From positions 1 to 24,601 of the forward strand of contig JALZVN010000020.1 in NCBI GenBank assembly GCA_023299965.1: a stretch of DNA of 24,601 nucleotides. Direction: 5' to 3'. Shown here piece after piece: positions 1 to 5,856 of the stretch. How positions within the stretch are numbered: the first letter of the stretch is position 1; each line of letters starts with the position of its first letter. The position numbers and the translations under genes were made by a program. The notes beneath the pieces were generated by a model. That model worked only from the letters and a program-made list of their open reading frames with translations. It was not told the origin of the DNA and ran no database searches. This DNA is from Saprospiraceae bacterium. GTDB taxonomy: Bacteria > Bacteroidota > Bacteroidia > Chitinophagales > Saprospiraceae.

Positions 1-1
1 T

Positions 2-2185
2 GGATCTAAACAACAGATTAAGCAGCTTTGTGGATTAAGAGGACTGATGGCAAAACCGAGAAAGTCTGGTGATACAGGTGGGGCGATTATTGAAAACCCA
101 ATCTTATCTAACTTCCTTCAAGGACTATCAGTACTTGAGTACTTTATCTCTACTCACGGTGCGCGTAAAGGTCTTGCCGATACAGCATTGAAGACGGCGG
201 ATGCAGGTTATCTTACAAGAAGATTAGTGGATGTTGCCCAAGATGTAGTGATCCTAACAACGGATTGCAATACACTAAGAGGAAATGCTACTACTTCTCT
301 AAAAGAGAATGATAAGGAAATAGTATCGCTTGCAGATAGAATCGAAGGTCGATACTCATTGCACGATATATTGCATCCTGTAACAGATGAAATCATCGTT
401 CCAGCTGCTGAGTACATAGATGTAAAAACAGCTAAGTACATCGAGACAGTAGGTATCGAAGAGGTCATTATCAGATCAGTACTTACTTGTGAGACAAAGA
501 GAGGAGTATGTGCTAAGTGCTATGGTAAGAACCTTGCGACTGGTAGAATCACTGAAATAGGAGATGCAGTAGGTATTATTGCCGCTCAATCAATTGGTGA
601 ACCGGGTACACAGTTGACTCTTCGTACGTTCCACGTCGGGGGTATCGCATCTGTTACTAAGCAAGATTCAGAATTGTCCTCTAAGTTTTCTGGTAAAGTT
701 GTTTTTGATGATATCAAAACCATCAAGAATGTTGACGAAGAAGGAAAAGAAAATATTATCGTTCTTTCTCGTTCTGGAGAATTAAAGATTGTTGATACAG
801 AATCAAGTAAAGTATACTCTTCAAGCCACGTCAAGTATGGTTCATTCATCCACGTGAAGGATGGTCAGAAAGTGGAGAAAGGAACAGTACTTACTAGCTG
901 GGATCCATTTAACGCGGTTATCATCTCTGAGAACGAAGGTATCGTTCAGTTTGAAGATGTTGAAGAAGGTATCACTTTCCGTAAGGAATATGATGATCAG
1001 ACTGGATACTCTGAAATGGTAATTACGGAGACTAGAAAGTCTCGAATGGTACCAAAAGTAAAAGTTGTTTCTGCTGATGGAGAAGAGCTGAAATCATACA
1101 ACGTTCCAGTAGGAGCATACTTAGCTGTAGAAGCTGGTGCTCAGATTAAGACTGGGCAACGTATTGCAAAGATCCCTAGAAAATTAGGTTCGATCGGTGA
1201 TATTACCGGTGGTCTTCCAAGAGTAACAGAATTGTTTGAAGCAAGGAACCCGTCAAATCCTGCAGTTGTTGCAGAGATAGATGGTGAAGTTTCATTCGGT
1301 AAGATAAAGAGAGGTAACCAAGAGGTTATCATTGATGCAAAAGATGGACAACAGCGTAGATATTTGATATCTACTTCTAAGCACATCTTGGTACAAGATG
1401 GCGATTTCATCAAGGCAGGTACAACCCTTTCTGATGGATCTATAGCTCCTCGTGATATCCTAAATATTAAAGGACCATTTGCGGTTCAGTACTACTTAGT
1501 AAATGGAGTACAGGAAGTATATCGTTCTCAAGGTATCGGTATCAACGATAAGCACATGGAAGTTATCGTTCGTCAGATGATGAGAAGAGTACAGATAGTT
1601 GATCCAGGGGATACTACATTCTTAGAAGGAGAAGCTGTTGAAAAGTATGATTTCTTTGAACAGAATGACTGGATCTTCGATAAAAAGTTTGTTACTGAAT
1701 CTGGAGAATCTTCTAAATTATCACCAGGTCAAATTGTATCACTAAGACAGTTACGTGAAGAAAATTCTTATCTCAAGCGTAATGACAAGAAACTTGTTCA
1801 ATTTAGAGATGCAGTACCGGCTACTTCGACTCCGATTCTACAGGGTATAACAAAATCTTCACTTGGTACTTCCAGTTGGATTTCAGCGGCTTCATTCCAG
1901 GAGACAACTAAGGTATTGAGTACTGCTGCCATTGGAGCAAAAGAAGATTACTTGTTAGGTCTTAAGGAGAATGTTATCGTTGGTAAGCAAATTCCGGCGG
2001 GTACAGGTATGCGTAAATACAACGACATGTTTGTTACTACTCGCGAAGTTTACGAAAGAGAACAGGCACGTTTAGCGGCTTACAATGAAGAAGAAACGGA
2101 AACGACGGAAGCTGCAGTAGCTGTTGATGTTGATACTAATGCTGGCACAGATGCAAGCCCTAGTCCTTCCGAGACAGAAGAGTAG
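2..2185 (+). CDS. rpoC: DNA-directed RNA polymerase subunit beta' (C-terminal part, 5' truncated)
   Basis: This is the 3' half of the beta' subunit of RNA polymerase, which helps form the active-site cleft and downstream DNA channel. The frame is open from base 2, so the first in-frame ATG at 47 is internal and the true start lies outside the window. The first codons read GSKQQIKQLCGLRGLMAKPR, the conserved segment ahead of the trigger loop, followed by NPILSNFLQGLSVLEYFIST and GARKGLADTALKTADAGYLT. Four cysteine codons (266, 488, 509, 518; the last three in CETKRGVCAKC) form the second zinc site. The IAAQSIGEPGTQLTLRTFHVGG block is intact. About 727 residues are visible, roughly half of a Bacteroidota beta'. 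The protein ends in a low-complexity acidic and Thr/Ala/Ser tail (about the last 40 residues), typical of a disordered, lineage-variable end. A terminator follows 25 bp after the stop, so this is the last gene of its operon, presumably rpoB-rpoC (family knowledge). Confidence 0.99.
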   Translation, partial: GSKQQIKQLCGLRGLMAKPRKSGDTGGAIIENPILSNFLQGLSVLEYFISTHGARKGLADTALKTADAGYLTRRLVDVAQDVVILTTDCNTLRGNATTSLKENDKEIVSLADRIEGRYSLHDILHPVTDEIIVPAAEYIDVKTAKYIETVGIEEVIIRSVLTCETKRGVCAKCYGKNLATGRITEIGDAVGIIAAQSIGEPGTQLTLRTFHVGGIASVTKQDSELSSKFSGKVVFDDIKTIKNVDEEGKENIIVLSRSGELKIVDTESSKVYSSSHVKYGSFIHVKDGQKVEKGTVLTSWDPFNAVIISENEGIVQFEDVEEGITFRKEYDDQTGYSEMVITETRKSRMVPKVKVVSADGEELKSYNVPVGAYLAVEAGAQIKTGQRIAKIPRKLGSIGDITGGLPRVTELFEARNPSNPAVVAEIDGEVSFGKIKRGNQEVIIDAKDGQQRRYLISTSKHILVQDGDFIKAGTTLSDGSIAPRDILNIKGPFAVQYYLVNGVQEVYRSQGIGINDKHMEVIVRQMMRRVQIVDPGDTTFLEGEAVEKYDFFEQNDWIFDKKFVTESGESSKLSPGQIVSLRQLREENSYLKRNDKKLVQFRDAVPATSTPILQGITKSSLGTSSWISAASFQETTKVLSTAAIGAKEDYLLGLKENVIVGKQIPAGTGMRKYNDMFVTTREVYEREQARLAAYNEEETETTEAAVAVDVDTNAGTDASPSPSETEE

Positions 2186-2210
2186 AAAAAATTAAAATAT
2201 ATGTTTTATA

Positions 2211-2243
2211 AAGGAAATTCCATTTGTTTGGAGTTTCCTTTTT
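2211..2243 (+). terminator. Intrinsic terminator of rpoC
   Basis: The arms 2213-2222 (GGAAATTCCA) and 2229-2238 (TGGAGTTTCC) pair over 10 bp with one G-U wobble, extendable by two A-T pairs, around a six-base loop. Five T residues follow at 2239-2243. It lies 25 bp after the rpoC stop. Confidence 0.9.
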
Positions 2244-2246
2244 GTT

Positions 2247-2416
2247 TGGGGCCTACCTAGATGAGCCTTCTTCGGCGGCTATCTAGGTCGCTACGTTTCA
2301 GGGCTCGCTTTTCGCTCGGCCCTGCGGCAATGGAAAATTGCCTTGGTCTATCGACTTGTAAATACATCCGTTAGGAAAACGGATGTATTTACAAGCCGAT
2401 CCCCTTGCACATCGCT
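2247..2416. repeat. Hairpin-rich intergenic element 1 (REP-like)
   Basis: This non-coding block directly after the rpoC terminator is much richer in G and C than the flanking DNA and is built from three inverted repeats. The first is 2256-2287 (CCTAGAT..ATCTAGG, with AGCC/GGCT inside). The second is 2299-2324 (CAGGGC..GCCCTG, enclosing the GCTCGCTTTTCGCTCG type of loop). The third is 2350-2400, with an 18-bp perfect stem at 2355-2372/2378-2395 extended by ATCG/CGAT across one mismatch. It resembles the multi-copy intergenic elements of some Bacteroidota genomes (recalled, not searched). Element 3 near 18695 has a similar opening (GGGCnTnCC) and a similar GATCCC(n)T tail, suggesting they are related. 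Whether it acts as RNA or DNA is unknown. Confidence 0.6.
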
Positions 2417-2850
2417 AGTCCAAAATGGACATTATATATTTGTTTTCAAATGGTATCATTACCTGTTATTCGACCTACTGATCTACGCTTAATAAATAAG
2501 CAGCTAAATTGGATTGATGGAAGTCTATCACCAATTATGCTAACTTTTAGCAATCGTAGCGAATCTACATTTTGGACTTCATCGGCAAATAAGATCAGAT
2601 TAGACAAGTTTATTTCGAGCCTATAGAAGGGTTGAGTTGGAATCTAAATCTTAAAATAGGTTCTTTATAATTCCACAATTCACATAAAAGTTAGCTACAA
2701 TCAATGACATTGTGAATAAATTTTACTGGATTGGGGAGCTGAAGGCACAAAATATTTGAAATATCTTCAAGTTAGCTTAGAAAGCTATGATTTTCAGGAC
2801 AACACATATTATAACTTAACATTTTTTATTACCTTGAACTGCTAACATAG
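2417..2850. other. Region without a convincing gene; possible promoter and 58-codon reading frame
   Basis: About 430 bp separate element 1 from the OmpA-like gene. Visible signals are a short palindrome GTCCA-AAA-TGGAC (2418-2430), a TATATTTG box (2435-2442) matching the Bacteroidota -7 consensus TAnnTTTG, and an ATG at 2450 opening a 58-codon frame to 2626. That frame (MVSLPVIRPTDLRLINKQLN at its start) matches no family I recognise and has no ribosome binding site. An 11-nt segment at 2417-2427 recurs inverted at 2568-2578. Nothing resembling a tRNA, a known riboswitch or a transposase remnant was seen. The reading frame may be chance or a gene remnant. Confidence 0.25.
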
Positions 2851-2858
2851 TATTTTTG
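2834..2858 (+). promoter_or_regulatory. Putative promoter of the OmpA-HhH unit
   Basis: TTGAAC (2834-2839), 11 nt, then TATTTTTG (2851-2858), a match to the -7 box TAnnTTTG. The box covers the TTG at 2856 that could otherwise be read as a start codon, so transcription should begin after it and translation at ATG 2874. The same two boxes with the same spacing precede the EEP-fold gene at 8880. Confidence 0.5.
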
Positions 2859-2873
2859 AAGACACTACGCGAT

Positions 2874-3686
2874 ATGGTTTTAAGACAAATAATTATACTC
2901 ATCCTCACTGCATTAGCATTATTTTTTGGCTATAAGTCCTTTTCAGCTTATTGCGCGGACTATTGCGCTGAATGTTACTCTGTTGATGCACATGTTACAA
3001 ATGAAGGGCCATTGCTTTTCAATTGGGATGATGAAGAAGTGAATAGGGGAGCAGGTTGGGATGAACTTAAAGCAAATATGTTAGTTAATAAGTCATCAGA
3101 AAATGTATTAGAAATAACGAGTGAATACTTTGATGCTGAAACGAATGACACAGAACATAGCAATTTAGGAATTGCTAGAGCAACAGAGATTGGTAAGTTA
3201 CTAAAACAAGAAAATCCAGATTTGAAATACATTGCTAAAGGTAAATTAGTAGATGAAAGAGACGGAGTAAGGACTACTATGTTGGGAGGAGTGACTTATG
3301 ATTGGATAGAAGCTAGAGACGATAAAGAAATGACCATAGAGATAACAGAATCTGAAGATGCGAAAATTCTTTTCCCATTTAACTCTACCGATAGAATAGA
3401 AAGCGCTGCAGTATCAAACTATTTAAGTAATGTAGCTAAAAGATTGAATGAAGATAGTAGTTTGAAGGCTTATATAGTTGGATATACAGACAATATTGGA
3501 GAGCCAGGTGCGAATCGAAGATTATCAGAAAGAAGGGCAAAGAAGATTAGAGATATTCTAAAAGCACAAGCTGTTGCTCATAAACAAATTGTACCAAGTG
3601 GTAGAGGAGAAGCAGATAGTATCGCTTCTAATCGTACACCAGAGGGTAGACAAGAAAATAGACGTGTGGAAATCACGATTAGATAG
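2874..3686 (+). CDS. OmpA-family protein with N-terminal membrane anchor
   Basis: The product (270 aa from ATG 2874) has one hydrophobic N-terminal helix (MVLRQIIILILTALALFFGY), a cysteine-rich stretch just after it, and a C-terminal OmpA-like domain. That domain carries the signature VGYTDNIGE..NRRLSERRAKKIRDIL followed by PSGRGEADSIASN and RRVEITI; the Asp of YTDN and the Arg of SERRA are the positions that bind diaminopimelate in the family. It should therefore sit in the inner membrane with its C-terminus holding peptidoglycan (family knowledge plus inference). The middle region (FNWDDEEV..LGIARATEIGKLLKQ) looks like a degenerate first copy of the same fold. A frame open from TTG 2856 would add six residues, but that codon overlaps a promoter box. 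The next gene starts 33 bp downstream and is probably co-transcribed. Confidence 0.85.
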   Translation: MVLRQIIILILTALALFFGYKSFSAYCADYCAECYSVDAHVTNEGPLLFNWDDEEVNRGAGWDELKANMLVNKSSENVLEITSEYFDAETNDTEHSNLGIARATEIGKLLKQENPDLKYIAKGKLVDERDGVRTTMLGGVTYDWIEARDDKEMTIEITESEDAKILFPFNSTDRIESAAVSNYLSNVAKRLNEDSSLKAYIVGYTDNIGEPGANRRLSERRAKKIRDILKAQAVAHKQIVPSGRGEADSIASNRTPEGRQENRRVEITIR

Positions 3687-3719
3687 AAAAAGAAACATTT
3701 GTAAAGTAAAATAAATATC

Positions 3720-4970
3720 ATGCAGTTACTGAGTGTAATATTTTTGATTAATTGTTCTGTATGGCCATTGTGGTGGGTTCTTTTTGGACTACTTATGTGG
3801 CTTTTGGGTTGGTTATTTGGCAGATCCAAAGTAAAAAAGTACAAAGGAGAAATCGTGGCACTTACTGGAGATTATAAAAAGTTGACAGCAAGCAATGCAC
3901 AATTAGAGAATGATGTCAAAATTATTAAGAATGATTATGATCGTACAAATACGAGTTTGATTCAAGCAAAGAATGGTTTGACGGATAGTAATAATAAATA
4001 TAATGGCGCTTTGTCTAAATATCGAATGCTTGAGACAGAGAAGGATAATATTACTAACGAAAGGAATAGCCTTCTAGCAGAAAAGAAAGTATGGGAAGAT
4101 GAAAGGCAAAAACTGCAAGAAAATTCACTAGATGCGGCTGACGCAAATATTTCTAATAAAGCAATTTCTGACCTTCAAGAAAAACTATCTGAAACAGAAA
4201 GAGCATTAGCAGCATGTGAGGCTTCGAAGATAAAAGATGACAAAGTATCTTTCGTTGCACCACCACCACCACCACCACCACCACCTTCTGTAAGTGATAC
4301 TTCTCAAATAAATTCTCTGGTTTCAAGTAATGAGCCGGCTCCAGAAAATACTCCTGAACCAACCTCATCTTCTGGGAATGCACAAACAGGAATGGGAAGT
4401 TATTTTCAGGATACTAATTTTCAGATTCTTGAAGGAGTAGGACCAAAAATAGAAAGTATTCTAAAGGATGCTGGATACACAAATTGGGCTTCCTTAGCAA
4501 ATGCTTCAGAGACTGATTTGCAAAAAGTATTAGATGATGCAGGACCAAGATACCGCATGCATAACGCTTCAGATTGGTCAACACAAGCTAAGTTTGCTTC
4601 AAGAAGTCAATGGGACCAGCTTGTGAAATTTCAAAAAGACATTGATGGTGATGTAAGTGAACCTAATTCGAAGGCTGAGAAATTATACTTCAAAGCAATG
4701 GGATTTGCTGCAGCTAAACCTGGAGACTTGAAAGTAGTCGAAGGAATAGGTCCCAAAATAGAAAGCCTACTCAAGAATGCTGGGATACAAAATTGGGCTA
4801 TGCTTGCTAGTGCCAATGTGAATAGACTACAGGATATATTGACTGCAGCTGGCGATAGATATAGATTAGCTGATCCCGGTACTTGGCCAAAACAAGCTGA
4901 GTTGGCTAATGAAGGTAAATGGACTGAACTGAAAGAATACCAAGACTTTCTCTCAGGAGGGAAAGCTTAA
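3720..4970 (+). CDS. Membrane-anchored coiled-coil protein with two helix-hairpin-helix-like repeats
   Basis: A 416-aa protein with no enzymatic motif. Residues about 5-34 form a Trp-rich transmembrane helix followed by RSKVKKYK; by the positive-inside rule this places the rest in the cytoplasm. Residues about 45-170 are a long, polar, likely coiled-coil segment. Residues 181-189 are nine prolines, then a Ser/Pro/Glu-rich linker. Two repeats of about 75 residues follow, near 233-310 and 336-413, each with the core LEGVGPKIESILKDAG (second: VEGIGPKIESLLKNAG), then a W, a DAGPRYRM or AAGDRYRL block, and a W-rich end. These resemble the HhH-like domain of COG3743-type proteins. I recall similar pairs of an OmpA-like and this kind of protein in other Bacteroidota; no function is known to me. 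DNA or protein binding by the HhH units is inference. It is the last gene of its unit, with a terminator 25 bp after the stop. Confidence 0.8.
   Translation: MQLLSVIFLINCSVWPLWWVLFGLLMWLLGWLFGRSKVKKYKGEIVALTGDYKKLTASNAQLENDVKIIKNDYDRTNTSLIQAKNGLTDSNNKYNGALSKYRMLETEKDNITNERNSLLAEKKVWEDERQKLQENSLDAADANISNKAISDLQEKLSETERALAACEASKIKDDKVSFVAPPPPPPPPPSVSDTSQINSLVSSNEPAPENTPEPTSSSGNAQTGMGSYFQDTNFQILEGVGPKIESILKDAGYTNWASLANASETDLQKVLDDAGPRYRMHNASDWSTQAKFASRSQWDQLVKFQKDIDGDVSEPNSKAEKLYFKAMGFAAAKPGDLKVVEGIGPKIESLLKNAGIQNWAMLASANVNRLQDILTAAGDRYRLADPGTWPKQAELANEGKWTELKEYQDFLSGGKA
4260..4286 (+). repeat. (CCA)8 CCT microsatellite encoding nine prolines
   Basis: Eight CCA codons in a row, then CCT, inside the HhH-protein gene. 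The unit is a triplet, so slippage would change proline number without breaking the frame. A run of nine prolines normally needs EF-P for efficient translation (family knowledge). Confidence 0.9.
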
Positions 4971-4994
4971 AAGAAACAGTTAAAATATATGATG

Positions 4995-5032
4995 AAAAGC
5001 CTTAGGATATTGATATTCCTAAGGCTTTTTTT
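4995..5032 (+). terminator. Intrinsic terminator of the OmpA-HhH unit
   Basis: A 13-bp perfect stem (4995-5007 AAAAGCCTTAGGA with 5017-5029 TCCTAAGGCTTTT), a 9-nt loop, and a T run continuing to 5032. The A-rich left flank means it could also stop transcription arriving from the ribE side. Confidence 0.93.
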
Positions 5033-5050
5033 ATGTTCTTTTTTTTCGCA

Positions 5051-5236
5051 AGGGTGTTTTTTGTGTAGAGATACCCTACAATTATATCTCGCGAGTCTAC
5101 GATAGTAGAGAGCCTAGAATGGATGAGGGATAGAAACGGCATCCATCTATGAAGAGACGCAATGATATTGCGTCTCTTCATAGATGGATATAGTGTAGAG
5201 CCCGACCCAAAAGCGAAGCGAAAGGGTCAGCCCCAA
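5051..5236. repeat. Hairpin-rich intergenic element 2 with a 23-bp perfect hairpin
   Basis: A non-coding block between two convergent units. It contains CTCGCGAG (5088-5095) and CTAC-GATA-GTAG (around 5098-5109). A 23-bp perfect inverted repeat follows (5141-5163 with 5167-5189, loop GAT), then GACCC/GGGTC arms (5204-5208/5224-5228) around a loop with AGCGAAGCGAA. Read on the minus strand, immediately after ribE, the order is GGGGCTGACCC, a TTTCGCTTCGCTTTT loop, GGGTCGGGC, then the long hairpin. That framework is one I recall from dispersed repeats in Bacteroidota (not searched). No poly-T run follows the long hairpin on either strand, so it is not a standard terminator. Confidence 0.6.
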
Positions 5237-5260
5237 AACTTTTTTAAAATTGAGAAATGC

Positions 5261-5854
5261 CTACTTTATATAGGCGGCTGCATGCTTCGCAATATACTTT
5301 CCGATAATATCGAATTCTATATTGACCTTGTCTCCGGGGTTTAAAGACCCAAAAGTAGTGTGTTGATAAGTATAGGGTATGATCGCAACGCTGAATTCCG
5401 ATTGACCAGGACTGATGACCGTCAGACTAACGCCATTGATACAGACACTACCTTTGTCAACTAAAAGTGCATCTTGCTTCGCGTCAATTGTAAAGGTGAA
5501 AAACCAACTCCCATTTTCTTCTTTGACAGATTTGCAAGTTGCCGTAGAGTCGACGTGCCCTTGTACTAGATGTCCGTCTAATCTAGCATTGGCCTGCATA
5601 GCTCTTTCCAAGTTGACGGTGTTGCCTATTTTTAATAAACCTATATTTGATCTTTCTAGCGTTTCTTTAATGGCAGTCACCGTGTGAGACGAATCATCTT
5701 TGTGGATAACGGTCAAACATACTCCATTATGCGCAATGGATTGATCAATCTTGAGCTCATTAGAAATAGAAGATTGTATGGTGAAATCTATATTCGTCCC
5801 TTTATTTTCAAGAGATGTGATCTTACCGAGGTCTTCAATTATACCTGTAAACAT
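5261..5854 (-). CDS. ribE: Riboflavin synthase (alpha chain)
   Basis: Catalyses dismutation of two molecules of 6,7-dimethyl-8-ribityllumazine to riboflavin, the last step of riboflavin synthesis, in the cytoplasm. The 197-aa product has the diagnostic start MFTGIIEDLG and the internally duplicated lumazine-binding fold. The first barrel carries NGVCLTV (43-49). The second opens after LDGHLVQGHVD (92-102) and carries INGVSLTV (139-146). Length is normal for the family. It starts 2 bp downstream of the stop of the large secreted-protein gene, so it is very likely translated from that mRNA. No FMN riboswitch was seen upstream, and the short junction leaves no room for one. The symbol ribC is used in some genomes. 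Element 2 follows on the downstream side. Confidence 0.97.
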   Translation of the reverse strand: MFTGIIEDLGKITSLENKGTNIDFTIQSSISNELKIDQSIAHNGVCLTVIHKDDSSHTVTAIKETLERSNIGLLKIGNTVNLERAMQANARLDGHLVQGHVDSTATCKSVKEENGSWFFTFTIDAKQDALLVDKGSVCINGVSLTVISPGQSEFSVAIIPYTYQHTTFGSLNPGDKVNIEFDIIGKYIAKHAAAYIK

Positions 5855-5856
5855 AT

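Noticed and set aside
2405..2626. 73-codon frame starting with TTG after element 1
   Set aside because: The TTG lies inside the repeat element's tail and ahead of the promoter-like box; there is no ribosome binding site and no recognisable family. Only the shorter ATG version from 2450 is kept as a weak possibility.
2856..2873. TTG start giving a six-residue longer OmpA-like protein
   Set aside because: The TTG is the end of a TATTTTTG promoter box, so it would lie upstream of the probable transcription start; ATG 2874 is preferred.
5141..5189. CRISPR-like repeat or spacer
   Set aside because: The pattern is one inverted repeat, not regularly spaced direct repeats, and no cas gene is nearby.
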